A stretch of 64,000 nucleotides of DNA from Arabidopsis thaliana (taxonomy: Eukaryota > Streptophyta > Magnoliopsida > Brassicales > Brassicaceae). The stretch is taken from the NCBI RefSeq assembly GCF_000001735.4, contig NC_003070.9:27079971-27143970 (forward strand). Direction: 5' to 3'. Shown here one piece after another: positions 13,129 through 25,693 of the stretch. The notes under the pieces were generated by a model. That model saw only the letters and a program-made list of their open reading frames with translations, made no database searches and was not told where the DNA came from. Both the position numbers and the translations under genes were made by a program. Position 1 is the first letter of the stretch. Each line of letters starts with the position of its first letter.

Positions 13129-13806
13129 ATGGATTCTTTAAGAACTCGAAATGTATCCAAAAGATCCGATCCGATCAACTTTCCGGCGAAGTCATCCATT
13201 TCATCCCGGAGATCATTATCTTCTTCTTCTTCCTTCTCATCTTTTTCCTCCTGCTCCTCTAGCTCCCTTGTCTTTCCCGGCGACTCTCCTCTGAATTCTC
13301 CGGCGACTCCTCTCCGTCTACTCGGTGTCCCTTTTTCATGGGAACAACTTCCCGGAAAACCTAAAGACTACTCTCATAGACTCAACAACCGTCGAAACAA
13401 TGAATCTTCAAATCTATTGCTACCCCTCCCTCCTCACCGGAATATTTCCTTTCCGGCCACCGGAAAAAAACCTAAACCTAACAATTCCAGTAAGAAGAAC
13501 AGCTTCCCCGTGACCGGAAAAGATCCCTTCGCGGCTGCGTTGTTGGAATGTTCCAAAGACGAAGGAACAAACAGTGACAACGATGATGACGTCGACGGTG
13601 TTGAAGACGTAGATCGAAGGTTTCGAGGAAACTCCGGTGGTTCAAGCAAGGTGTTGTCAAAGAACAGCATCGGAGACAGGTTTGGGTTAGTAAATCTCTA
13701 CGGTTCTTGTCGGAGAACTTGTGCAGTAACAGAGTCCATTGTTTATCTTCCAAGAGCAAGAAAAGCTGCTTCGTACGATAATCTTCTTCCACGTCGTCGC
13801 TGTTGA
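13129..13806 (+). CDS. DUF688-type protein of unknown function
   Basis: Single exon of 225 aa with no intron, starting at the first ATG after a CT-rich leader. The N-terminal third is Ser-rich (long serine runs at about residues 25-47). Residues about 50-75 carry the motif LGVPFSWEQLPGKPK, the signature I associate with the plant DUF688 family. The middle has an acidic stretch (about 143-160) and the C-terminal end reads RARKAASYDNLLPRRRC. It has no signal peptide or membrane segment and is probably mostly disordered. Function is unknown; paralogues with this motif are plant-specific. It sits alone between two large spacers, so context gives no hint. It should correspond to At1g71970. Confidence 0.85.
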   Translation: MDSLRTRNVSKRSDPINFPAKSSISSRRSLSSSSSFSSFSSCSSSSLVFPGDSPLNSPATPLRLLGVPFSWEQLPGKPKDYSHRLNNRRNNESSNLLLPLPPHRNISFPATGKKPKPNNSSKKNSFPVTGKDPFAAALLECSKDEGTNSDNDDDVDGVEDVDRRFRGNSGGSSKVLSKNSIGDRFGLVNLYGSCRRTCAVTESIVYLPRARKAASYDNLLPRRRC

Positions 13807-14282
13807 TTTGTTCGTATTTGGTGATTTACTACATATTTTTGTCTTTTTTTGTGGGTTAAATTCTGTATAATTTTCTCTGAATGTGATATATTATGGGTTT
13901 ATGAGTTTGTGTTTTTATTTTTCTCTCTTTAGATCGTGACATGAATGTAGTATAATTCCGAGACGTTGTTTACTTGTAGAAGTTGTAACCATAAATCCAT
14001 GATATAGCATATTCACTTACATTATTTGTGTGTGATAATTGTTTATAAACTTTAATTATATTATATTTGTGTTCAATTATTTAAATTTGGTGGAACCAAG
14101 TGTGAAAGATTCTGTCATTCTGTGATCTCTAGCTAGTTTCCAATTCCATTCCATGTGACAGCAAGCTAAGCTATATCTGCAGATAAATACAAACTATGTA
14201 ACATTGATTAACTTGTTATAGGATTTTAAACAAGGACACGAGCTTGTACTGACATATGATTTTGTTTTTTTTTTACCATCTT

Positions 14283-14336
14283 GAAAATGATGTTCTCTTA
14301 GCATGCCTGGAAAATGATGTTATCTTAGCATGCCTA
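14283..14336. repeat. 27 bp tandem duplication
   Basis: Two adjacent copies of a 27 bp unit (GAAAATGATGTT, then TCTTAGCATGCCT with one or two changes) at 14283-14309 and 14310-14336. It looks like a recent slippage duplication in a spacer. Confidence 0.85.
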
Positions 14337-17300
14337 GGGACTTGAGCTGTGTATATTTAGTGTTTTCATAGAGTTTTGGAAGTCTCTAAAGAAATAGATC
14401 TTTCATTATTGTTGTTAGCATAAGGCAATAAAAATAACAAAGTTGTTGAGCCACCATGCATGTCTTTGCAGCAAGTATTTTTTTTTTTTTGATCAAACAC
14501 CAAGTATTTTATACGTTTCAGATTAAATATAAACAAAATTTCTTCTTAATTAGATGGAGTATCTATCTTTATTTATTGTTAATAAAGACATTGTCTCGTC
14601 TTGTTTGGGGGTGAGATAGACCCCACTTTCCCATATTTGTGATATCAAAATGACTTCCGTGGAAAACCAATATCACATTCGTACCACCAAACTACCAATC
14701 AATTATTTGATTTTAACTTTCATTATTTTTAAAAAGTGGATCAAGTATTTCAAAAAATTCTAATAAAATACAATCGTATTGCAAATAAATGATAAGTTTT
14801 AAAATACAATCATACATATGTATGAATACAAGATGAAAATTTGAACAATGTAATACTTCTTCACATGTTCTGGTGGCATATTTAAAATCGAACTATTATA
14901 GGTTTCTTTTTTACACATGTGTGAATTGGGTTTGTGCTGTTAACTATATTTTTTGTGGTCATAAGTTTATGTGATTAAATTTCAGGGACCCGGTAGAAAT
15001 AAATAGCATGTAGTACATAGGTGCAACATATTACTATCTGCACTATGGAGTGAAAAATTGAAGTCAATAGTCAAATATCAATGACAATTCATAATTTCGT
15101 ACTCAAATACTGTTTCTACATCCGAATGTTACGCAACTCACATGATGTAATATTTGAATAGCTTGTTCACATTTATGTCCCACGCTGTAGTTAACATGTC
15201 TTGATCATGCTTAATTAAGATAGATTATGATTTTTTTAATAATCAAGTTGTTTGGTTTAGCGTACAAATTAATAATATAATATATTGTTTCGGTTTAAGA
15301 TAAATGTATCACGCAATTCAAACATATGTCAAAAAATCAGGCTGGGAACTTATTCCCAGAGGTTTGTACCTGTTGCTGTCTTGGTTTACTTAAGACTTGT
15401 GATATCAGTTTGCAATGTATTGGAAAATAATATAGTATTTGCCACAAGATTGTTCCATTTCATCTTCTTTTTGTATTTTAATCCGTATTTGTATCAATCA
15501 TATTGCTCTCTATTGCAAGGTTCGTAGTCAACTCGCAAACACCCCCACCTTACAATTGCCAGTTATCGATTATTTTTACGCTAATAAATCTAAAATTCCA
15601 TTTTGTTTCGTTTTTTTTTTGCAATGGAAACATTTAAATAAATACAAAAGAAATACCTACGATAATGGGGTATTTATACAAAAAAATGAATTTGAAACAA
15701 AAAAATATAATGAAAAAAAGAGAGAGTTAAATTTGCTAAGAATTTATTCTTCAGGTTTCTGTTTTCGTTGGAACTAAGTTTGGAGTTGGAGCAGGAGCAG
15801 GAGCACCGAGAGGAATTTAGTGGGGAGCGAAAAGAACCTAAAGAAACGTGGAATATTAATGATGACCAATTCTCTAATAACATTGTTAGACATAATTTAA
15901 TATGAACATTACTTTCATCATTGTCATTTGTCTGCTAATGTATTCGCGTGTTTGCTTTTACATTATTGACTTATGTCTGAATATTATAACGCCATATAGT
16001 TAAAACAATAGACCCCTAAATGTATCATGAGCACATTTGGTATCCATAAAAACTGATGGAAAATCATCACAAAAGTGATAGCTATCTCGGTTTATTTAGT
16101 ATATTATATCAGATTTTGAAGTGACTTCAACTCAGTAGTGACTATTTTTACGTACTAACTTATATATGTAAATATTCAGCATTCGCATTCGCATGTGTAT
16201 GGGCATATATATTATACATAATAAATGAAAATTGGATGAGACAAGATGGACCGCTCTAAGTGTGATTGAGATGTAGCTTGAGACCAAAGAGACCGTTATC
16301 ATCATCAACCATCATGTCCTCTCTTTAGCACATGGAAAGCAATATACTATAGAAATTGTACTATATATATGGATCAAGCATACGAATCAGAGTCCATTTT
16401 GATGTGAAGGCATCAAATCTGCAAAATTAAATCAAGTTTCTTGAGCGACAAAGCTGATGATATCATTCTTGCACTTGGAGTATTTTCTACAACATAACCT
16501 AAGCCGGTGGTTATTTAATAATGTTTAGTAATCTTGAATTCCATACATTTACGAGGGAGTGTCTGCATAGTTGATAGTAATCATGAAGAAGCTAGGTCGG
16601 TTCATTTCATCAAATTATATGTTTTACAAAAATTGTATCAACATGACTTGAATCCATTATCACAGTAATAAAAGTTTGAAACGGAATGAATACAATATTG
16701 AGATGCTGCAAGATAAATGGATATAATTAATGCTTTGTCTTTTCTTTCTTCTTTTAAGCCTTAAGTGTCACAAACGTAAACATCAAGATTCAATACCATA
16801 ATGATATAAAAGATCGTGCGTGAACCATGTGAATGTGATCAAACCCAAAGTGAAGCTAACAAGTAATAACACATGTCAAAGATATACAAACATTTGTATT
16901 TAGAGTGTATAACTATAACCCCATCCCAAGAGTGTCGAACCAAAAACCATAATCTAAGAGATTTATACCGATCAGATCACGGAAGAAGTTATAGAAAACC
17001 GCATCTCGTTGATTCTGATTTTCGACAAATAAGATACAAGCCAGCCCACCGTCTGCACGGATACTCAACTTCCCTGTTGGTAATCGAGTTAATTTCGAAT
17101 TACATGGGTCAAATTAGAAAAACTGTTCTTGTTTTATTTGTTTTTAAATGGGCCATGGGGTTTTAATGTCTTAGTATTTAATGGGCTTATTTAAGGCCGA
17201 CTCTAATAATAGACGAAATTAAAAATAGGCCCATTTATCCGTTAATTTTGCCATGGTTTTTTTTTCCATGAATATTGCAAGTTTTTTTTTTGGTGTAAAT

Positions 17301-18131
17301 CTTACAAGGTTTAAGAAAGAAAAAGTGAATTAATACTACTATCAAAACCGGGAGTAACAGCTAATTATGTGTGTATTATTATGGTTTTGGATAGCAATAT
17401 TATTTAAGCAGATAATTATTATTTTTTGATATAACGGAAGGGACCATCATGTTCCGTTGTCTCCAAGAGTTTACGAACAGATACAAGTTATCTAGAAGAT
17501 TAGTTCCAAATCATAATATATATATTTTTTTAATACAAGTATACAAGTTTCCACATCTTTTGTTGACTGTTTATTCGAGAAGAAACAAAGATAACACCTT
17601 TTGTCCGTGTAATCATATATCAACTCGTGGGTCATGACTCATGTATGATCAAACCTAAACATCTTCAAAACCGGTAAAAAAATCAGTAAGTAAAACAAAT
17701 ATTGAGCTGTAAAAAAAATTCTTAGAATTGTTTTAGGCAGATTTATCTTTAGAATTTAGAGATAAAACAAAAATTGTTAAACCAACAAATGGATCCACAA
17801 AACAAAACCATGAGCTCTGAAGTCAATCTCACCAGTCACCATGACTCACTTACTACGTGTATCTGTCTTTTTTACATATATTTTGAAAGTTTCATCCTTT
17901 ATCCCGATGGATGCGAATAATACAAATAACCTAACAAAACTCGAATCAGAGAATTCCAGATATTACTTACATAAGACAATTTTAGCAATTAGCTTTCAAA
18001 TCTCATCTCTTTATTCTCTCTCTCTATCTCTTCTCCTCAAGAACCCTAAAAATCTCCAGAAAAAAGATCCCAAATTTCGTATTTCAACGATCTGAATCTC
18101 TCTCTCTTTCGGGTTTATTTTGTTTCCCGAT

Positions 18132-18181
18132 ATGGTTTAGAATTTGTGATTTAAATGGAAGCTGACGTGTCAATTTCCTGA
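18132..18181 (+). promoter_or_regulatory. Two short upstream reading frames in the RMR2 leader
   Basis: ATG-GTT-TAG at 18132-18140 and a nine-codon frame (stop included) at 18155-18181 precede the RMR2 start codon at 18280. If the leader starts in the CT-rich zone near 18000-18060, scanning ribosomes would meet both first. Seen directly; an effect on translation is inferred. Confidence 0.5.
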
Positions 18182-18279
18182 AAAAACCCTTATCGCGAAA
18201 TTTTCCAGATTACCAAAAAAAAAAAGATTGAAACTTTTTTCGATTTGTTTGAAGAAGAAGCACGGTAGGAACGACGACG

Positions 18280-19911
18280 ATGAATCGTGCTTTGGTCCTA
18301 CTTTTATATGTTTGTACTGTTTCTTGTTTAGCTTCAAGCAAAGTTATTTTGATGAGGAATAACATCACTCTCTCTTTTGATGACATCGAAGCTAACTTCG
18401 GTGAGTCTCTTCCTTATCACTCTGTTTTCATTTCAGATTTTTGATGAATTGAATCTGTAATTGGGGTCAACGCATAAAAAAGAAGAGATTTTTAATCTGT
18501 TTCTTGCAACAGCTCCGTCAGTGAAGGGTACAGGTGAAATTGGAGTGGTTTATGTGGCTGAGCCTCTTGACGCTTGTCAAAATCTTATGAATAAACCAGA
18601 ACAGAGCTCCAATGAAACTTCTCCTTTTGTGTTGATTGTTAGAGGAGGCTGTAGTTTTGAAGAGAAAGTTAGAAAAGCTCAGAGAGCTGGTTTCAAAGCT
18701 GCTATTATCTATGACAATGAAGACCGTGGAACATTGATAGCAAGTATGAAAATTTATGTCTTGATCTTGTGATTCTGTTGTTTCTACATTTTGCTGAAAG
18801 TTTTGAGATTTGCAGTGGCAGGTAACTCTGGAGGTATAAGGATTCATGCGGTCTTTGTTACGAAAGAAACGGGAGAAGTTTTAAAGGAGTATGCGGGTTT
18901 CCCCGATACGAAAGTTTGGTTGATCCCAAGTTTTGAGAACTCGGCGTGGTCTATTATGGCGGTTTCGTTTATCTCGCTGCTTGCAATGTCGGCTGTTCTC
19001 GCTACTTGTTTCTTTGTGCGTAGGCATCGAATAAGAAGGCGGACATCTCGGTCCTCTCGAGTGCGTGAGTTTCACGGTATGAGCCGCCGCTTGGTGAAAG
19101 CAATGCCGAGTCTTATATTCAGTTCGTTTCATGAAGATAACACTACTGCATTCACTTGTGCTATTTGCCTTGAAGACTACACTGTTGGAGACAAGCTCAG
19201 GCTCTTACCTTGCTGTCACAGTGAGTACATTGTATACAAAATCCTGTAACTCAGGGCACATTTGTTAGAACTTAGAACTAACTAACAATTTCTGATTCTG
19301 TTTTTGTGTGTATGTTTTCAGAGTTTCATGCTGCGTGTGTTGACTCATGGTTAACCTCTTGGAGAACTTTCTGTCCGGTGTGCAAACGAGATGCAAGAAC
19401 GAGCACGGGAGAGCCTCCAGCTTCAGAGAGCACGCCATTGCTCTCATCTGCTGCATCGTCTTTCACTTCTTCCTCTCTGCACTCTTCAGTCAGATCATCT
19501 GCACTATTGATTGGTCCTTCCTTGGGCTCATTACCAACTTCAATCTCTTTCTCTCCCGCATACGCAAGCTCATCCTATATTAGACAATCATTCCAGTCTT
19601 CCTCTAACCGTCGATCACCTCCAATAAGCGTAAGTCGAAGCTCAGTGGATCTCAGACAACAAGCAGCTTCTCCATCTCCATCACCATCACAGAGATCATA
19701 CATTTCCCATATGGCTTCTCCACAGTCACTAGGTTACCCAACTATCTCCCCTTTCAACACGAGGTACATGTCACCGTATAGACCTAGCCCGAGCAATGCA
19801 TCACCTGCAATGGCTGGATCATCGAATTATCCGTTGAATCCACTGCGTTACAGTGAATCAGCTGGAACTTTCTCTCCATACGCCTCTGCAAACTCGCTTC
19901 CAGACTGTTAG
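18280..19911 (+). CDS. RMR2: RMR-type PA-TM-RING-H2 vacuolar sorting receptor / E3 ligase
   Basis: Four exons: 18280-18400, 18513-18743, 18816-19220 and 19322-19911, giving 448 aa. A signal peptide covers residues 1-20. The lumenal protease-associated (PA) domain follows (about 45-150, with [14 protein letters not shown] and AAIIYDNED). One membrane segment lies at about 162-185, followed by a basic stop-transfer stretch. A C3H2C3 RING-H2 domain occupies 232-274 (CAICLEDY through CPVCKRDA). The C-terminal 170 residues are Ser/Pro-rich. RMR proteins are type I receptors that sort cargo to protein storage vacuoles, and the RING suggests ubiquitin ligase activity. I recall this locus (At1g71980) as RMR2. 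Confidence 0.92.
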
Positions 19912-20374
19912 AAAGTCTACAGAACCAACCACTCTTGGTTCAGGTCATATAAGATTATTTCTTTTGCATTTGAGTTTTACTACGAAACGTACTTCTGGCG
20001 TTTGTGTGTGGTGTGTGTGTGTGTAACGATGCTTTTATAGTCTTTTGGTTGAGATGAAACATCATCGGATTTAGGTTAGAGAGATTTTAACACTTCGACA
20101 ATTACACAAACTCGGTTCCTTTGTACAAAGAAATATGAGCTTATGTATATACACGTCTCTTTCCTTGTTATTACTATCTGATCACTCTTATCTCTATCCG
20201 TTTGCATTGATACGATCCTATCTAGTAAATAGGCCCAGTAGGCCTAATTAAGGTCCAGTAACATAAACTGATTTGGGCTAAAGTGAATGAAGAAAACTCC
20301 ATCCCACCGTTGGCCGGTCTATTCTCCTCCGGCGTCGTTGAGGATCTCCGGTGGTTTAAGGAATCAATCACACC
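19912..20374. other. Short spacer between RMR2 and FUT13
   Basis: It contains the RMR2 3' untranslated region, with a short TG microsatellite near 20005-20024, and the FUT13 promoter. A GGCCCA motif (site II type) occurs near 20232. No other gene is seen. Confidence 0.6.
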
Positions 20375-22127
20375 ATGCCAATGAGATACCTCAACGCAAT
20401 GGCCGCTCTACTAATGATGTTCTTTACTCTCTTGATCCTCTCTTTCACAGGCATTTTAGAATTCCCATCTGCTTCAACTTCGATGGAGCATTCAATAGAC
20501 CCGGAACCGAAATTGTCTGATTCAACATCGGATCCATTCAGTGATGTTCTTGTAGCTTATAAAAAATGGGACTTTGAAGTGGGTTGTGCTCGGTTTAGGG
20601 AGAATCATAAAGATGCGATTTTGGGTAATGTTAGTTCGGGTTCTTTACAAGAATTTGGTTGTGGTAAGCTTAAGATGAAGCATGTTAAGGTATTGGTTAA
20701 AGGGTGGACTTGGATTCCGGATAATTTGGAAAATTTGTATTCTTGTCGTTGTGGGATGACTTGTTTGTGGACTAAATCATCGGTTTTGGCTGATTCACCT
20801 GATGCTTTGTTGTTCGAGACAACAACTCCTCCACTACAGGTAATAAAATTGCTTGTTGCTAATCTTGTCAAAGTTTGCGTTTTGGAAAGTAGTTATAGAT
20901 TTGGATGATTGGGACAGATTAGATCACACTGTCTGTTTTTTCTTACCCCAAATTGGATGTGATCTTGTGATGTATTCTTCACTCTAGCAGATCTTTTAGT
21001 TCTATGACTCACTAAAAGATACTTTTTCATTGTTGTCTATATGGTTCAAGAATTTTGGTTTGTAAAGTGGAAAATTTCAGAGTTTAATTGTCTACGTGAG
21101 CTTATTGTAAACCAGAAGAATCTTTGTGTACTGCTATTCTTGTTCTTAGTCAATTCATTTTTGAAAGTTGGACATAGATATGGATAATAAAGGCAAACTA
21201 AAATCTCCTATGTTCTTATTTTCCCTTCAGTGCCTGCTTCACTATAGTTTTCTTTCAATAATTGGATCCCATTGATGCTGAGTTTCTTGGTTTGTTTCCT
21301 TAGAGACGTGTTGGAGATCCGCTCCGTGTGTACATGGAGCTAGAGGCCGGAAGAAAACGCTCAGGCCGTGAAGATATATTCATCAGCTACCATGCGAAAG
21401 ACGATGTCCAAACAACTTACGCCGGTTCGCTCTTTCATAATAACAGAAACTATCACATCTCTCCACATAAAAACAATGTAAGTAACGTTTTATACACCCA
21501 TTCCATACTGTTCTTCTTTCATTTCATCGTTTTTTAATTCGATTGTTAAACATTGCACAGGATGTTCTGGTGTATTGGTCTTCCTCAAGATGCCTCCCTC
21601 ACAGAGATCGTCTAGCAAAGAGCCTACTCGATTTGATTCCCCACCACTCCTTTGGTAAGTGTCTTAACAATGTTGGTGGCTTGGACTCAGCTCTCTCTAT
21701 GTATCCAGAATGTGTCGCTGAGCACAACGCTGAAGCAAAATGGTACGATCACCTCCACTGCGCTATGTCACACTACAAATTCGTCCTTGCAATCGAAAAC
21801 ACAGCTGTTGAGTCATACGTGACCGAGAAGCTTTTCTATGCGCTCGACTCTGGTTCTGTTCCAATCTATTTTGGGGCCTCTAACGTGCAAGACTTTGTCC
21901 CTCCGCATTCCGTGATCGATGGTAGCAAATTCGGCTCGATGCAGGAGTTGGCTGCGTACGTGAAGCGGCTCGGTGATGATCCTGTGGCTTACTCAGAGTA
22001 CCATGCGTGGAGGCGGTGTGGACTAATGGGGAACTACGGGAAAACCCGTGCGGTGAGTCTCGATACATTGCCATGTCGGTTGTGCGAAGAGATTAGCAGA
22101 AGAGGTGGGAAGAACGCCGGAGTTTGA
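20375..22127 (+). CDS. FUT13: Alpha1,4-fucosyltransferase FUT13 (FucTC), GT10 family
   Basis: Three exons: 20375-20839, 21304-21477 and 21561-22127, giving 401 aa. It has a short cytosolic N-terminus, a signal anchor at about residues 8-28 and a stem: the type II topology of Golgi glycosyltransferases. The C-terminal half has the GT10 core, including HYKFVLAIENTAVESYVTEK and YFGASNVQDFVPPHS, which form the GDP-fucose site in this family. A Cys-rich stretch sits at about 100-130. The enzyme adds alpha1,4-fucose to the terminal GlcNAc of complex N-glycans, making Lewis a epitopes in the late Golgi. Identity rests on sequence recognition and exact length (At1g71990). Confidence 0.94.
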
Positions 22128-23108
22128 TGAGCCACATGTGGTTTCATTTAGTGTGGGTTTATGTAAATGTGATCCTATGATCTGTTTCTGTTACATATGA
22201 TAACTTTTTTGTCCTATATAGTCTCAGATCATCAAGTAAATGCTATCAAATCATGTGTTCAAGGGACAAAAACAGAATTATTCACTTATGTTAGAGTTAA
22301 ATGGGATCTCTTGGTGTAGCTTTTCCTTAATCAAAAATTCAAAATAGATTATGATTGTGATTGTGTAGACTAAGTTAAAAAGGACAAAAATCAAGTCATA
22401 ACCACTTTCCTATATTTACCTACAATAATCAGAATCATTTAAAACTTATCAAAACTAAAACCATTCAAAATATTGGGTGAATTAAAGTTTCGATTGTTTC
22501 AAAACGTCTGTATAAGTATGACAAAGAGACATCAAAATTCAGATTATTGTCACATTTTTATCACCGTAAAATCTTAGAAGAAAGAAAGATAATTTTTTTT
22601 TTTTTTTTTTAATGATAATCAAAGATATTATGTTAGTAGTAAAATAGAGAATGGAAAAAATAAATTAATTACATAGACAAACGTGTAGGTCATAAAATCA
22701 TTTGGTACATCAAATTCATACATGGGTCTTCTGGTATTATCTATTAACAGCTTTAGGAAAGAAATATGAGATCAGATTTTTAGGCTAATCAAACAAAATT
22801 TTCTATAAAACCATCATATACATAACAAATATGCACAAGAAGTGCATAAGAAGAAAGAAATCAAACAGAAATGCAAACAAACTAGATATGATGATTGGTG
22901 ATATATATATCTTGAAATTGTTTCTATCCGCAAAAAAGCAAACGCTCCAATCAACATGTTTTGCCAGCTTGCTAGGTCTCTCTATAAATATTGGTTCCTT
23001 CTCTTAACATCATTTTTTCTTCTCTCGAGTGTTGTTAAAGTTTTTGTATAGTTTGCTATTTTTCGTGAATCAATAAAAAGAGCTTTGTTGAACAAATTAG
23101 CTATCTCC
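22128..23108. other. Spacer with the A/N-InvF promoter
   Basis: AT-rich. It contains a T homopolymer of about 20 bases near 22592, which may hold sequencing or slippage variation, and a TATA box near 22980. No other gene is seen. Confidence 0.6.
22980..22990 (+). promoter_or_regulatory. TATA box of A/N-InvF
   Basis: CTCTATAAATA lies about 125 bp before the start codon. A transcription start near 23012 would give a leader of about 95 nt with no earlier ATG, which supports the chosen start at 23109. Confidence 0.65.
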
Positions 23109-25693
23109 ATGGACCGACCAAAGAAACGGGACGTACTACGAGCGGTGAATTCGATGAGCTCTCTATGCGAGAATGGCAAAAAAAAGGAAGGAATTCGAGC
23201 AGTAAACTCGATGTGCTCGATATCCGAACTGACGGATGAAGACCTACTGTCTCGGCTGCTTGACCGTCCAAGACTCAAACTTGAACGGAAAATATCATAC
23301 GAGGAAATGTCTTTAAGCCTTTACGACAGTGCACATTCACTAGACGGTAAGTCTGGTTGGGATACTCCGGTTTTCTCCATGAAAGACTCAATGGATCGTA
23401 ACCCGATGGTCACAGAAGCTTGGGAGGCTCTCTGCCAGTCTCAGGTCTACTTCCGGGGAAAACCGGTAGGAACCATCGCCGCCTACGACCATGCTTCAGA
23501 AGAGGTCTTGAACTATGATCAGGTATGGTTGTGTTTTGTTTCTTTCTAGTTTGTTTTTGCTGTTTTGGTTTTGGTGAATTTGATGAACTCTTAAGACATA
23601 AAAGAGAAGAACAAAATTAGAGTGAATCGCACGTCAACTAGAACATTTAAGCAAATTACAAACTATGATTGTTCTGCCTCATTACAATTTTTCTTGTCTA
23701 TTGTAACTTTTAAGGTGTTCGTACGTGATTTTGTACCGAGTGCTCTAGCATTTCTGATGAATGGAGAGCCTGAAATTGTGAAGAACTTTCTCCTGAAGAC
23801 ACTTCATATTCAGGGACAAGACAAAATGATCGACAAGTTCAAGCTTGGTGACGGCGCAATGCCAGCAAGCTTTAAAGTTCTACATAATCCTATCAAGAAG
23901 ACGGATACGATTATCGCTGACTTTGGAGAAAGCGCCATCGGGAGAGTGGCTCCAGTCGACTCTGGCTTCTGGTGGATCATTCTCCTCCGAGCTTACACTA
24001 AGTCTACAGGAGATCATTCTCTAGCAGAGAGACCAGAGTGCCAAAAGGGAATGAGACTCATACTTTCTTTGTGTCTCTCTGAGGGTTTTGATACTTTTCC
24101 GACTTTGCTTTGCGCAGATGGTTGCTCGATGGTCGATCGTAGAATGGTAAGCTTGCTCTCATCCTCTTGACTATAAAATTCCATAAATCAAGAAACCAAT
24201 ACTTTTTTTGGCATCGAACTTTTGACTTTTGAATATGACCGTCTCAAAGAACATATAGGCCTCAATTCATATACATATATATCCTAAGTGAAAATGAACC
24301 TCTTGAACGTTCTCTTTTTGAAATGTACTGTGCAGGGCATTTACGGCTATCCGATTGAGATCCAAGCCCTCTTTTTCATGGCTCTTCGATCCGCACTCTC
24401 AATGCTGAAACATGATTCTGAGGGTAAAGAGTTCATGGAAAAGATAGTGAAGCGGCTGCACGCACTAAGCTTCCATATGAGAAGCTACTTTTGGCTCGAT
24501 TTCCAGCAGCTCAATGACATTTACCGTTACAAGACGGAGGAGTACTCTCACACCGCGGTAAACAAGTTCAACGTAATCCCTGACTCCATCCCTGATTGGA
24601 TCTTTGACTTCATGCCTCTCCGAGGTGGCTACTTCGTTGGAAATGTCAGTCCCGCCCGCATGGACTTCAGGTGGTTTGCGTTAGGAAATTGTATCGCAAT
24701 TCTTTCCTCATTGGCCACACCAGAGCAGTCCATGGCGATCATGGACCTGATTGAGGCCCGGTGGGAAGAACTTGTGGGAGAGATGCCGTTGAAGATATGT
24801 TATCCGGCGATGGAGAGTCACGAGTGGGGGATTGTCACTGGCTGTGACCCTAAGAACACAAGGTGGAGCTACCACAACGGAGGCTCTTGGCCAGGTGAGT
24901 TACCTTCTTTTACAAGTCATTGATAGATAGTTAATGGGATCTAATGGGCATTAAGTTGTCAAAATTACCGAAAACATTATATAAATATAATTTAAGGTCA
25001 TAAAAAACATGAGAAAATAAACGAATGCAAATAAATATGATATAGATGCTAAACATGAGCGATTGAAGAGTAATAGTATAGTAGACTAAGATATACTATA
25101 TGATTAGGGAATCCGATGCCGAAACCGACATTAATTCTTGGATTTGTTTGCCGTCTATGATGGCCAAAGAATATTCAACTCTTAAATCTGTTTGAATTTT
25201 TGGTTTGTCCAAAAAATAAGCAGAGTTTGTTTTTATAATATCTTTATTGTAATGGTAGAACCAAAACAAGATCCACGTAAATACTTTCATTCAACCCTAT
25301 TTTCTATTTCTAACGCCACATTTGATTAATTTTGTTTTTTGTTTGGAAATATAATCATTCAATCAATATTGTTGACTCATGTGGCTGATGCAAAATGTAG
25401 TGCTTCTATGGTTACTAACGGCGGCAAGCATAAAGACTGGACGGCCACAAATAGCACGACGGGCTATAGAGTTGGCGGAGGCACGACTGTTGAAGGATGG
25501 ATGGCCGGAGTACTACGACGGAAAGTCTGGAAGATTCATCGGAAAACAGGCTAGGAAATCTCAGACATGGTCAATCGCTGGCTATTTGGTCGCCAAGATG
25601 ATGATGGATGATCCAACGCATGTGGGAATGATCTCAATGGAAGAAGAGAAACATATGAAACCTCCTCTTAGAAGATCTTCTTCTTGGACTTAA
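23109..25693 (+). CDS. A/N-INVF: Alkaline/neutral invertase F (GH100)
   Basis: Four exons: 23109-23522, 23715-24146, 24336-24894 and 25401-25693, giving 565 aa. The first ATG after the TATA box is used; an upstream in-frame extension has only a TTG. The GH100 catalytic domain runs from about residue 100 to the end, with [38 protein letters not shown] and [19 protein letters not shown] matching neutral invertases. The enzyme splits sucrose into glucose and fructose at neutral pH. No clear transit peptide is seen, so it is probably cytosolic like the CINV1 branch. The N-terminal region is Ser-rich, holds RKISYEE (a possible 14-3-3/CDPK-type site, inferred) and carries a small internal duplication (RAVNSMSSL / RAVNSMCSI). 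It should be At1g72000. Confidence 0.92.

Larger units (their letters stand above)
13807..18279. other. Gene-poor AT-rich spacer
   Basis: About 4.5 kb between the DUF688-type gene and RMR2. Open frames such as 15439-15777 and 16873-17166 lack recognisable domains and adjoining splice-compatible exons. It contains a 27 bp tandem duplication at 14283-14336. The last 280 bases are the promoter and leader of RMR2, with a CT-rich stretch and an AACCCTAAA motif near 18043. I see no tRNA or snRNA gene. Confidence 0.5.

Noticed and set aside
16873-17166. 97-codon open frame in the 13.8-18.3 kb spacer
   Set aside because: No recognisable domain, no neighbouring exons, no promoter, and composition like the surrounding spacer.
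23085-23108. Upstream start for A/N-InvF (eight extra residues)
   Set aside because: The extension begins at a TTG. The first ATG after the TATA box is 23109.
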